A DNA stretch of 64,000 nucleotides from Ascaphus truei. Taxonomy: Eukaryota; Chordata; Amphibia; Anura; Ascaphidae. The DNA is taken from contig CM071570.1 in the NCBI GenBank assembly GCA_036426205.1, positions 139,829,048 through 139,893,047 on the forward strand. The letters run 5' to 3'. A program made the position numbers and the translations under genes. Of the stretch, positions 1 to 9,702 are shown in pieces. Under the pieces are notes generated by a model. The model saw only the letters and a list, made by a program, of their open reading frames with translations. It ran no database searches and was not told where the DNA came from. Position 1 is the stretch's first letter; each line of letters opens with the position of its first letter.

Positions 1-680
1 AATTATTTACTATATCTTATTGCATCCACCACCTCTGCGTTCCCGTACACATTAACACATTTCAATGTTCCTTAAAGTGAGAGGGGTCGCTTGGAAACAT
101 GGCGGTGGAGCTCCATGACAGCCACAATACTGGGTAGGCAGCTACTGTTGTTTGCTTTATAATATGACCCTGGCATAAAGTGCTTGTATCTCTGTCTCAG
201 GTAGAATGTACACATCTCCGGTGGACCTGGGACTTTATGAGCAACTCAACTTGAAAATGAGTGAATAGGAAATCTAGCAACCAAGTTGTGAATTATGATA
301 AAAATGCTGTCTTCTCAGTTGATGAAATGCTAATTACACCCACACCGTCCAAGTAAAATGTTTTATCTCATAGTATTTGGATAAAGAATGGCCTTCAGTT
401 ACTCGAATGTCAATACCAACATCCAATTATTTTCAAACTTTTTCGAATACATGAAAACAAGGTAAGGAAATCCACAGGCGTGAAAAGATCAAACTAGAAT
501 ATTTCTACCTTTATTAATGCAAAAAAAAAAAAAAAAAAACTGTTACAATTGTGCTATTTTGGATCAATGTCCCTACATAATGGGTTCATCAAAAAATAAA
601 GGTAATGCAGAAAAACTATTCAAAGTCAACAATAGAATATTAGAAAGAGGTTACCTGGTGTGTTCAGAGACAAGCAGCCA
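1..680. other. Unassigned AT-rich sequence
   Basis: No exon or recognisable repeat was found. An 18-base A run lies at about 521-538. A short open frame starting in this run contains a Cys-rich stretch (CYNCAILDQC). It could be a remnant of a retroelement Cys cluster, but nothing else supports it, so it is not called as a gene. Confidence 0.4.
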
Positions 681-686
681 CCTGTC

Positions 687-853
687 AAAAAGATCTCCAG
701 GCAATCCAAGCTGTTTTCTCAATAAAATGGTATTTGACATGAAGAGTAATGTTTCACGCTGATGAGGGCTTATGGCCGAAACGTTGGTCTTTCTTCATGT
801 AAAATAAATAAAATTTTGTATAAAAAAAACAGCTTGTATGTGCCTGGGGATCT
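687..853 (+). mobile_element. Small hammerhead-bearing element with inverted arms
   Basis: Seen: about 30 bp at 687-716 recurs as an imperfect reverse complement at 824-853, and a hammerhead motif (737-800) lies between the arms. An A-rich tail with AAATAAATAAA follows the ribozyme. A partial direct repeat (CCTACATAATGGGT) lies outside the element at about 571 and 860. Known: Penelope-like elements carry hammerhead ribozymes in their terminal repeats, and truncated copies with inverted 5' pieces are common. Inferred: this is a short non-autonomous or truncated member. Confidence 0.55.
737..800 (+). ncRNA. Type I hammerhead ribozyme motif HHR1
   Basis: The core CTGATGA is at 759-765. Stem II runs 766-777 (GGGC / GGCC around a TTAT loop, one internal mismatch). 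GAAA is at 778-781. A minimal stem III (C782 with G786 or G787 around a GUU/GUUG loop) leads to the cleavage triplet GTC at 787-789. The outer part of stem I is an exact 8-bp pairing of ACATGAAG (737-744) with CTTCATGT (793-800), leaving an internal loop as in natural type I hammerheads. The one-base-pair stem III matches the minimal hammerheads known from PLEs, which often work as dimers. Self-cleavage would fall after C789. Confidence 0.75.
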
Positions 854-859
854 TTTCAC

Positions 860-2670
860 CTACATAATGGGTATCAGAAATAAAAGTTTTCATCAAGGAC
901 ATCATAAATAAACATACTGTACAGAATACTATACATAGAACAGGACACAAAACATGAGCTCAAACACTACTTTCAATGGATCCGGAGTCTATTTATATTC
1001 AAACATGCCAATACAAACAATGCATTTATCTAGAACACACTCAGATGTGATGTATAGAAAACCCTGGGTAAAACTGCATAACAGCACCTTCATAAACAAG
1101 CACTGAATGAAAGAATAGGTGTGAGTCACCAGATGTATCAGATTTATACCTCGCATGATTTCATTAATAAGTGCTCTCCCGTGTTCCTGCACTGTGAGGC
1201 CACTAATGGAAGATTTATTTCTCCTTGTTTAGCCCGCCAGACTGGTCAGCCTCTGTCATTTTAATTTTTACATAGCATGCATTGGTATGGGGTGACTCAG
1301 CAAAACTCTGACCAAATACATATCCCACAGCCTTCTGACACTGGAGTATACACAGTCAGATAAAGGATGCTTTGAGTGATTGTCAGAGCACTTGACTTGT
1401 CCTCCTTGTGCATTACTGCAAACCTAAATTCTACAAAGACATGAAGACAACTTCCTTTTCTGGAAATGTCTCAGCTACTCGATGAGGGGAACAGGGACTG
1501 CACCATAGATAAGCAGGTTCTTTTCACAAAATGCATAGACATCAGTTCTCTTTAGCATGCCTTCTGGCTACAAGCTGACAAGCGATCAATTAAACTAGAG
1601 TCACAGTAGATTGGTCAGCCCAATAAAAAGGCACATTTTCACTAGAGGTAACAGACTCTAGAGCAGATGTAAGAATCTGAGAAAACCTGCTGACAGAGAT
1701 GAACAGCACTTACAGCAGTTGCTAGTGTGTATTGCATACCGATGAGCAAACTTAAGGGATTCAACTGTTACCCACAAAAATAACCTATTCCCCATAACTG
1801 ACTAACTATCCGCGCCGAAGGAAATAAAGAGAAGACTGGGAGCTGCATGCGCAATATATTTTGTGCCCAAAAACAAAATCAGAGTTGCCTTCATACTATA
1901 ACACTGAATACACCTGTAACCTAGCTCTGTTGATGTTGAACAGAGGGCTTCAAAATAAGATTCAAGGCAAACAGACTCGTACCTGGTGATCAGCCACGAG
2001 CCATGTACAGTATTATCACTAATAATTCTGCAGTAGCTAAGGCACAATTGGTTTTATTTTCTACTGTGATCTTTTCACAATAAACGATGACAAAATGGCT
2101 CATAGTTGTGCTGCTAATTCAGCTTTGTATTTTATAATTCATGCTAGACAAAGGGATAATATCCCTATTCTGATTGTTTTATTTCCTAACATGGCCCATT
2201 AAAACAAAAACAAAAAATGAAACCGATTACACTGGAAATATCATACATCTCTGAGCAGCAGCCATAAAGAGGAAAGCCTCAATACCAGATCACATAACAT
2301 GGTGAAGGTGAAGTAACCACACTGGGTATTTTAGGTGAAGTAACCACACTGAACACTAGAATGACACAAGTAAACAAATATTATAGTGATGCAACAATGA
2401 TTATCCATATTAAATTTGCATGTACATAAACACATTTCCCCACCCCCCATAAAAAAATATTCAAAGAAACATGCTTCAGGTTAGAAACAAAATGAATATT
2501 TTTCTGGCATTGATACTTATACTGCAATATAGTTTATGTGACCAATTTATTGGAAATCATGATCGTTCCTGAAGAATACTCATGATAGTTCAGTAAAAGA
2601 CTTTGCACCTGCAAGATTTTTGGTTCTCAAAGGCCATTATGAACACTATAACTATAGTTAGTAAGACAGC
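860..2670. other. Unassigned intergenic or intronic sequence
   Basis: No gene, splice pair or full repeat recognised. A small tandem duplication is visible at about 2303-2350 (AGGTGAAGTAACCACACTG twice). Confidence 0.4.
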
Positions 2671-2680
2671 GAGAAATGTA

Positions 2681-2997
2681 CAGCAGGGCCCCGCTCATAC
2701 GGCAGGTTCCGTTCCAGGCCACCGCCGTAAAGCGGAAATCGCCGTAAAGCGGGGCCCTGCTGTACTGTATTGTACCTTTGAAAACAGAGATGCAGAGCTG
2801 TAAACCGACTGTTTCGCTGACAAATGGCATCTGACAAGGAGTTGCGCACGCGCTAAAACTGTTGCTTAGTGACAGTCGGATACTTTGCTGCTGTGCACGT
2901 CATGCCGAAAAAACGGAACAAGCGCCGAACCTAATGAATATGGGTATACATTGGGAAACGCTGTATGAGCGGAACGCCGTAAAGCAGGGCCCTGCTG
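2681..2997. mobile_element. Foldback MITE, Tc1/mariner-like (CAGCAGGGCC termini)
   Basis: The left end reads TA then CAGCAGGGCCCCGC; the right end reads GCAGGGCCCTGCTG then TA (2998-2999). An internal copy of the right terminus, GCGGGGCCCTGCTG, ends at 2762 and is also followed by TA, so 2681-2762 is a small hairpin nested in the larger element. CCGTAAAGCGG is repeated three times. The TA flanks suggest Tc1/mariner superfamily targeting. No transposase frame remains. Confidence 0.6.
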
Positions 2998-3129
2998 TAT
3001 ATGCATGTGCCACAGAGGTAAGTAGTAATCTGTGAATAAGGAAAAGGTCAAACCTACTGACATGACTTTCAGATTCTTCAATTTTCCTGCTTTCTTAGGC
3101 CATTCTGCCCAAGTCCCAATAAAACACTA

Positions 3130-4120
3130 ACAACAGTTTTGATGTAAAACGGCCACAGCATTTATTACCATCATACAAATGTGCCAGCGAACATTTCCAC
3201 AACTTAACAGTTTACCCGAAATCATATCATGCCAGCCTTTGACCACTAGGGCCAATGGGCACGTATCACTAGTACCGCTCCTTCTATAGGAAGGCCCCAA
3301 GGCCTCTGTGTCGTTCCGTCTCCTCTCCAGCACCGTAGTGCAGTCGGGTCACCGTCCAACTCCTGCACGCCTGCACCACGTGACTCCACCCTCTTCCTTG
3401 CAGCCGTCTGCACTGTTTCCACTGCCGCTCCCCGCCTGCTGGTCCCGCTCACAGCTGCTCCCCCTCTCCTCGTCCATCTGCAGGTCAGCCCGTGGGAGGC
3501 CTGCCACGTGCTGCTGTCACCTATTCTGTACTGCTCCGCTACGCCTCCTTGTGTCGCCGTAGAGTAGGACTGACTCAGGCCTGCCGCTCCCCTCTTCCTC
3601 GTCAGTCTGGTCCCACGCTGCTCCTCTGCTTGTTGCTACCGCTCTCCGCTACCCCCGCTGTCTTCGTCTGCCCGAGGGTCAGCCGTGAAAGGCCTGCCAC
3701 CCTCTGATGACATCTGCTTCTTCCTCTCCTATCTAGCGCCACTTCGCCCTCCACATCTTGCCATGGAGCCGGTCCGTTGCAGACCTGTCTCTCCCCTCAC
3801 CGTCCGTCCAGTCCCACGCTGCTATAACGTGACCTTCGACGAATGTTTACACTTTGCGCTTGAGTATGACTGGGGCTTAACCTACCTGGGGACCTGTATC
3901 TCATGGTCATTTTTTATAATTGGGATATTTATAAAACCCTGCCCCAGTAACATCTTCCAGAGATGGGGACAATTTACACACTACTCCCCCTCCCTCAGCA
4001 AATTGGCTCCTCAGCCATGTCCCTCCATCTTGTAAGGCCTGTTCCCTGATCTTCCCTGGCTTCTACTCCCCGTGACATCTCCCCCGAGTCTGGGATCTCA
4101 CCTACACTAGCTAACTGGGA
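3130..4120. repeat. CT/GC-rich module with internal direct repeats
   Basis: A roughly 195-bp imperfect tandem structure is visible: GGTCAGCCCGTGGGAGGCC near 3483 recurs as GGTCAGCCGTGAAAGGCC near 3676, with CCGCTCCCC and CTCGTC blocks repeated alongside. Base composition differs strongly from the AT-rich flanks. It resembles the GC-rich part of a retroelement terminal region, but no coding motif was found. Short open frames here reflect the lack of AT-rich stop codons. Confidence 0.4.
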
Positions 4121-5185
4121 GCTGATATTAGGATTCTGCATTGATGAAAAGGTCAAATTAATCCACAACTCTAAAGGCCCAACTAAATTACACAGTATGG
4201 ACAAGTAAACCTAAGATGATATCCTGCAGCCTGTTAACAACATTTTATACTCCCAGCTAATCCCGCCTCCAAACCTTTGACAATCCCTGTGCACCTCCTA
4301 CAACATTCAAACTTTTAACCCCTTGCACTATACTGGTAGGGTTCCTCACATCAGTCATGGGCCCTATTCCTTAGCATTCCATGGCCAAGCTGAAAATAGA
4401 GGGCCTGTTGCAAAAACAATGGACAGACAGATGGGAGGTAGAGAGATGTGAGATAAAGAGGTGGGGGAGAGCATGGGGAACAACGTGAAGGAAGAGCAAG
4501 AGATAAACATAAGATTGGGTCAAATATTATGGTTTAAGATGCAGGTCATTTAAATGTATTTTAAAAGGTACACATTGTTTAATATCACAATTTTAATGCA
4601 TAATACACCTTGCAACATATTTTCTGTTTTTTTTTTATTCGAACAGCCGCATTATTAAAACAGGAGAAGACCGTAAAACCTGTAACATTCCAGGAACACC
4701 TTCCATATTTAACATGGTAAAGCAATATTTCCTATTACCTCAGTTAACAAGTGTTGAAGAAACCCTTTTTTGAAATTTAAAAATATATATATTTGCTTCA
4801 GTATATACATATATCATTTTTGTTTTACTCCCCTTCCATGGAACAAGAACATTTAGAGGTCATTCCTGGTGTCCATAATGATACATTATTCAAATAGGTG
4901 TGGAGCAAGTGCCTAAACCGACTTGCAACAATGAACCAATATGTTACAATACGTGGGGGTAAAAGAGCTGCACTGTCAGACAACCAGAGGGGTAAATAAA
5001 ACACCTTCGCTGTGGAGTGAATTCTGTCACTTCCTGTTGCGCATAAAAACTCGATACTGATCCAACTAAATATTTTATGGGGATTTAATAAATACATATT
5101 TGTTGTCTTAAACATCTAGTTTTAACATAGAGCATAGATGGCAGATCAGAAACAATTGGCCTACCTACTCTCCTCATTTTCCTTT
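4121..5185. other. Unassigned sequence
   Basis: No gene or clear repeat seen. A short A/T tract lies near 4780. Confidence 0.35.
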
Positions 5186-5189
5186 CTGT

Positions 5190-5660
5190 GGTGAAACCTT
5201 CTAGCCAATTAGCCCAGTGGCCTTTTCATATTTGAGGTAGTCTTATGTATATTCCAAGCATTTTGCAATTCCATTATTGTATTGGCATCTACCACGTCTG
5301 TTGAGAGGCAATTCTATGAAACCACCATTTCACTTCCTCACATCTCCCAAGCTTCCCATCTTCTAGCTTCAGCACACAAGCTCTTGTTCTGGCATTTCTC
5401 GACTGAAATATATTTCCCTCCTGTACCTTCTTGATACCCACGATCAAAAATGATGTTTTATCATATTGCTACTCTCCCTTTCGTCTTCCAAGCTGTACAA
5501 GTTAAAGGTCATTACATCTTTCATGATACAGTAGGTTTTATGATGTAGATCATGCATTTTAGTAGCTCTTCTTTGCACAATTTCCATTTTATGTATGTAC
5601 TTCTGGAGAAATGGCACCTGAAACTGAACACAGTTGTCTAGGTAAAGTCTCCCCAATTAT
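5190..5660 (-). pseudogene. CR1/L2-group LINE, 3' part of reverse transcriptase ORF
   Basis: On the minus strand 5656-5444 encodes a 70-residue open stretch. Its pattern (L.YLDNCVQFQVPFLQK, then VQRRATKM, then LYSLEDERE) matches the conserved C-terminal region of CR1/L2/Rex-type LINE reverse transcriptases. The same strand continues to about 5200 through frameshifts and stops, with a VVDANTIMELQNAW-like end that also fits this family. Upstream domains (endonuclease, catalytic palm) are absent, as in a 5'-truncated LINE insertion. Not functional. The exact clade cannot be decided by eye. Confidence 0.65.
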
Positions 5661-7230
5661 CTTTTTCTTCTGGCTTTTGCCATTGCTTTGTTACTTTGCT
5701 TGCCTATTTAGAAGTCAGATGAAATAATGACTGTAATGGAAATGCCATAAGATATTAAGCATTTGAATAAATCGGGCACAGAAGAGGTTAATTTTACGTG
5801 CAAATTGTCTTAAAAATAAAAGAATTGTTTTTATGACAGGTCAAGACTCTTTCTGTTTCTGTGTTGATCTAGAAAGTGAACTTAAACTGGGGGTCATCTA
5901 TGGCCTACTAAAAGGGAAAATAGGTATACTGTATTATGGAAGTCTGGTGACAATACCCAGATCTTGGGCTGTCGGCCTCAAAGGAACCTCACATTCTTAA
6001 AATATCCCATGTGAATAACAGAGAGGGGTGACGAACAGGTCAGCATTTAGTTTGAGGTCTATACTAGAAATAAAAAGTATCTCGTGATGCATAAGAACAC
6101 AAAATACATATTTCTAACCAGCACATTCAGCTGTTTCAATGGAGTCCAAAAATACTGGACTAGTTAAACTGCATGTGTGAGATATCTATTTGTGACTCAA
6201 ACGGAGCACTAAAAACATAAAATTGAATATCCACGCGTGCATATTACGTACACGGGCGCAACAGTGAATCTGGTCGGATATTAACAAGATACGTGAATTC
6301 CCATCTTCCCTGCTCCAGTGACCTCTTTGGAAAAGATATATGTTTGAATATGTGGAAATGTATAACAATCTTGTTTGTTTATCTTTTGATTTTAGGAAAC
6401 AGTCTTCGTTTATTATAATGCATGTTTTGTAATAATCTTTCTGTAAACTAAGCACTGTACTACTTTTGTATTTTAAATCTAAACTTTAAAAAGAATATCT
6501 TTGGGCTCTGATGGAACTTGCACATTTTGTAGAGCATAATTTACATTTTCAGACACGTTTTGCTGAATGGCACTATATTTTAGTGGATTAAATGCATATT
6601 TTCTGTAGTAAACAGGGACAAAGACCCTGCAAATTAATATTTGATAACTCTTTGGTGGTGGCAGAGAGTAAAAATAGATATTGTGACATATTGAGGGGAG
6701 ATATTATTAATTTGAGGGACCCCGCGCAGGTGAACATTGGATCAGCTAGATAGCCCTGTGAATTAACCCTCGTCACATATACAGGTCACGTGCTCATAGA
6801 TGTACTGTTCATGACAATGACTCTCAGGTCCCTGTTCTTTGTGGTGGTAAATATTTTAGTACCATTAATCCGTTGTTCTGCATTTAGGTTTTTGTGGCCA
6901 AGTTTTTGCACATCTTAGCATTAAATGGCAGATACCTCATTCCTAACCAAGCCTTTATTTGATCTAAACCATTTTGTTTCCCCTTCTAGGAATGTAAACC
7001 ACGTAAACAGATATCTGTGTCATTTGCACTACATCCAGTTTTTGATCGAAATGTATGAAAACACCAGTGAATAGTTTAACGTAAAAAATGAAAAAGTAAA
7101 TTAACATGAAAACTTTGTCTCAGACGGCAATATCTGTGCCAAGAATCAGGAACAAGCATACAGTGTGCAAATTGAACACATTCCCAGACAGGCAACACAC
7201 ACCAAAAATGTTTTACACATGATCATTATA
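5661..7230. other. Unassigned AT-rich sequence
   Basis: No exon, MITE ends or RNA gene recognised on either strand. Confidence 0.35.
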
Positions 7231-7239
7231 TGTGTAGGC

Positions 7240-7492
7240 CAGCGGTGCGCAAACTTGGGGCGCGCGGGAAATTTTTCTGGGTGGCGCGTGCGGTTGCAGA
7301 GATCCCACGCTCCTCCCCAAGGCATTTAAAATAGATGCCGGGGATCACGTGAGGCATCTGCAACAGTAACACTTACCGGGATTCAGACGCGTCTTCGTGG
7401 CGTCATTTGACGCGGCAGCAGGTAGGAGAGGGGGCGCGAGACCAGGGGAGGCCAGGCAGGGGGGCACAGCTTCAAAAGTTTGCGCTCCCCTT
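7240..7492. mobile_element. hAT-like MITE, family 1 (copy 1)
   Basis: Starts CAGCGGTGCGCAAACTT and ends AAGTTTGCGCTCCCCTT, an imperfect terminal inverted repeat. It is flanked by an exact 8-bp target-site duplication, GTGTAGGC (7232-7239 and 7493-7500), the length made by hAT transposases. The interior is GC-rich with ATGCCGGGGATCACGTGAGGC, shared with the copies at 11800, 20457, 23932 and 42125. There is no coding capacity. Confidence 0.85.
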
Positions 7493-7504
7493 GTGTAGGC
7501 TATG

Positions 7505-7645
7505 TATGTACATCTTTATTTACATAGTGCCATTCATGTACACAACGCTTTACAGCAGTAATATATGTGACATAATAGGAATAAGCGCTTCATATGTAAC
7601 AGTAACATTAGGAAAAGGAGTCTCTGCCCTGAAGAGCTTACAATC

Positions 7646-7652
<7 letters not shown>
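7505..7652. repeat. Dispersed retroposon 3' region (LINE/SINE tail-like)
   Basis: Contains TTTACATAGTGCCATTCATG, ACGCTTTACAGCAG and CTGAAGAGCTTACAATCTAA, phrases I associate with a widespread frog/fish retroposon tail. It ends in an (AT)n run at about 7651-7682. The family assignment is from memory and not certain. Confidence 0.4.
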
Positions 7653-7683
<31 letters not shown>

Positions 7684-7684
<1 letters not shown>

Positions 7685-7872
7685 AAAAACAAACAAAGGT
7701 GCCCAAAGCTACTTCCAATGGGACAATAACAGACAGTGCAATACCTACTATATATTCTCTTGAAAAGGGGTCAATTGACTAAATGACCCTTTTTCAAGAG
7801 AATATATAGCTATTGCACTGTTTTTTTGTCACATTCGAAGTAGCTCTGGGCATCTTTGCTTGTTTTTTGTTG
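7684..7872. repeat. Near-perfect palindrome
   Basis: About 88 bp (7684-7770) is followed after a short centre by its reverse complement (7785-7872). Matching blocks include TATATTCTCTTGAAAA with its complement, and AAGCTACTTCCAATGGGACA with a slightly diverged complement. A transcript would form a long hairpin. No terminal signature identifies the transposon type. Confidence 0.6.
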
Positions 7873-7904
7873 TATACATTTAGCCACGCCCACTAGCGTC
7901 TTTT

Positions 7905-7972
7905 GACACACACACACACAACACACAATCACACACACCACACACACCAACACACACACACACACACACCCA
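7905..7972. repeat. (CA)n microsatellite
   Basis: Interrupted CA/ACAC repeat immediately before the left arm of the next element. Confidence 0.85.
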
Positions 7973-8129
7973 CAAGAAAGTAATCCACTCGCACGGAGCA
8001 GACACAAGACAGCACTCAAAGGCAAGTAAGAAAACTTGTATTCAAGAATAAACATAGCACAAACATGTCCCAAAGTCGCTGATGTCGCACTATGCCTGTC
8101 ATCAACACAGCCACATGATCCACAGGGAT

Positions 8130-8545
8130 CAGAGTTGTGTATGCAGTACCATCAGGCCACCCTGATTTGTGGCCTGATGGTACTGCATACACAAGCTCTG
8201 ATCCACTGAGTGGTGGCCTAATGGTACTGCATACACAACTCTGATCCACTGAGTGGTGGCCTAATGGTACTGCATACACAACTCTGATCCACTGAGTTGT
8301 GGCCTGATGGTACTGCATATACAACTCTGATCCACTGAGTTGTGGCCTGATGGTACTGCATACACAACTCTGATCCACTGAGTGGTGGCCTAATGGTACT
8401 GCATATACAACTCTGATCCACTGAGTGGTGGCCTGATGGTACTGCATACACAACTCTGATCCACTGAGTGGTGGCCTAATGGTACTGCATACACAACTCT
8501 GATCCACTGAGTGGTGGCCTAATGGTACTGCATATACAACTCTGA
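8130..8545. repeat. 43-bp tandem repeat, about nine copies
   Basis: The unit reads CTCTGATCCACTGAGTGGTG then GCCTAATGGTACTGCATACACAA, period 43. Units differ at a few positions (GTGG/GTTG, CTAATGG/CTGATGG, CATACAC/CATATAC). The first, at about 8138, is an inverted partial unit. Because 43 is not a multiple of 3 and the unit has no stop codon in several frames, it creates an artificial 163-codon open frame on the minus strand. Confidence 0.9.
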
Positions 8546-8673
8546 TCCCTGTGGATCATCAGCGACTTTGGCCGTGCATCAAGTTCCATGATCAGACCCA
8601 ATCAGCTACTCTGGTTGAGTCATTTTGGTGGGGATATGGGGGTATTTAAGGGATCCACTGACCATTAGTCACA

Positions 8674-8729
8674 AGCACCACCCTGAGGAAGGTCCCACGA
8701 GGACCGAAACGTTGGTCATGTTTGTGCTA
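8674..8729 (+). ncRNA. Hammerhead ribozyme motif HHR2
   Basis: Core CTGAGGA at 8683-8689, one extra A, stem II GGTCC/GGACC (8691-8695 with 8701-8705, perfect 5 bp, loop CACGA), GAAA 8706-8709, minimal stem III C8710/G8715, triplet GTC 8715-8717. The outer stem I pairs AGCAC (8674-8678) with GTGCT (8725-8729), but the base pair next to the core is mismatched, so activity is uncertain. The 3' sequence recurs at 33640-33800 on the minus strand. Confidence 0.65.
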
Positions 8730-8890
8730 TGTTTATTCTTGAATACAAGTTTTCTTACTTACCTTTGAGTGCTGTCTTGTGTCTGCTCCGGCTGGAGTAG
8801 ATTACTTTTCTCTTACTATTGGTATAGGACATGAACCGCAAACTGTTTATGGTATTGGGAGTGCCGGCTGCCCCATTTTGTTATATATAT

Positions 8891-9365
8891 ATATATATGC
8901 AAATACAACTGTATGCTCATCTGCATGTCTTAGGCAGGTCTGCAACCCCACCTTTCACCATTATCACCCAGCACACAGCACTTCCACTGCAGCAAGGGAT
9001 TCTGGGGAATGACATGCAAATGAGCACTTCTCTGCATACCCAGTTTACCAACCCCACACTGATGAGACCCATAAAGGTCGAAACAGCTGTCTGTGGGTGG
9101 TTTTCTGGGTATGCACCTTAACCCTGGCTGTGCTCAAAGCTGTGACCATGCAGCAAGCTTAAGCCTATAGGGAACCATGTAAAAAAATGGTTTTTGAAGC
9201 AAAAAGTGGCACTGTGTGCTCATTTGCATGTCATTCCCCAGAATCCCTTGCTCCAGTGGAAGTGCTGTGTGCTGGGTGATAATGGTGAAAGGCGGGGTTG
9301 CAGACCTGCCTAAGACATGCAGAAGAGCATGCAGTTGTATTTACATTTGCATTGCTGTGGAGGGT
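8891..9365 (+). mobile_element. Foldback element carrying hammerhead HHR3
   Basis: About 140 bp (8895-9035) recurs in reverse complement at 9215-9360. Both arms contain GGAATGACATGCAAATGAGC or its complement, and TTCACCATTATCACCCAGC or its complement. The 180-bp spacer holds a complete hammerhead motif. Both outer edges lie next to (TA)n tracts. A single arm of this family is found at 49775-49935 and a fragment on the minus strand at 59720-59800, so the sequence is dispersed. No coding region. The link to PLEs is inferred from the ribozyme type. Confidence 0.7.
9032..9115 (+). ncRNA. Complete type I hammerhead ribozyme HHR3
   Basis: Core CTGATGA 9059-9065; stem II GACC/GGTC (9066-9069 with 9076-9079, loop CATAAA); GAAA 9080-9083; stem III C9084/G9089 closing an AGCT loop; cleavage triplet GTC 9089-9091. 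Proximal stem I is a perfect 6-bp pairing (CCCACA 9053-9058 with TGTGGG 9092-9097). Distal stem I is 11 bp (TGCATACCCAG, 9033-9043, with CTGGGTATGCA, 9105-9115), separated by an internal loop of the kind used for tertiary contacts. Every residue of the catalytic core that I can check is conserved. Predicted cleavage is after C9091. Confidence 0.88.
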
Positions 9366-9399
9366 TTTTGTCACTTTTTTTTACTCACCATAACTTACT

Positions 9400-9450
9400 C
9401 AGTATATATATCATATATATATAATATATATATATCATATATATATATAT

Positions 9451-9497
<47 letters not shown>
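9400..9497. repeat. (TA)n microsatellite
   Basis: Long interrupted TA tract with ATAT and TCATATATAT variants. Confidence 0.9.
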
Positions 9498-9500
<3 letters not shown>

Positions 9501-9648
9501 ACAATATGGTTTTGAGACATCCCACCCATTTAAAGTTAAAACTTTGTTTTCAAATGTTTAACATATTTTACTCCATACATAGAATTGAGCTGGTAATTTT
9601 ATGTACTTGTGTAGCAAAAAATGCGCCTAATGCAACCAACTCTGCATT

Positions 9649-9702
9649 AAGATCCCGGATGAAGTCACAGGAAGTGACGAAACATGCGGCATGTCGGGTC
9701 TT
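9649..9702 (+). ncRNA. Hammerhead-like motif HHR4 with long stem III
   Basis: Stem I pairs AAGATCC (9649-9655) with GGGTCTT (9696-9702, one G-U). The core reads CGGATGA (9656-9662), so the normally invariant U4 of CUGAUGA is G. Stem II is GTCAC/GTGAC (9664-9668 with 9674-9678). GAAA 9679-9682 is followed by a 4-bp stem III, CATG/CATG around CGG, then TC with the cleavage site after C9695. Structure is retained but the core substitution should weaken or abolish cleavage. Confidence 0.6.

Larger units (their letters stand above)
7985..8790 (+). mobile_element. PLE-related element: inverted arms, 43-bp array, hammerhead
   Basis: The segment 8718-8795 (after the ribozyme cleavage site, through TTCTTGAATACAAGTTTTCT and GTGCTGTCTTGTGTCTGCTCC-type sequence) is present in reverse complement at about 7986-8066. 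Between the arms lie the 43-bp tandem array (8130-8545) and HHR2. The inverted copy starts within one base of the predicted ribozyme cleavage point (C8717/A8718). No protein-coding motif is visible. Known: PLE insertions often carry an inverted, truncated copy of their own terminal sequence. Inferred: a truncated or non-autonomous PLE relative. Confidence 0.6.

Noticed and set aside
8016..8507. Minus-strand 163-codon open frame with repeats
   Set aside because: Generated by the 43-bp tandem array; a second frame over the same array is also open.
8130..8545. CRISPR-like array of short repeats
   Set aside because: No unique spacers; it is a direct tandem repeat in animal DNA.
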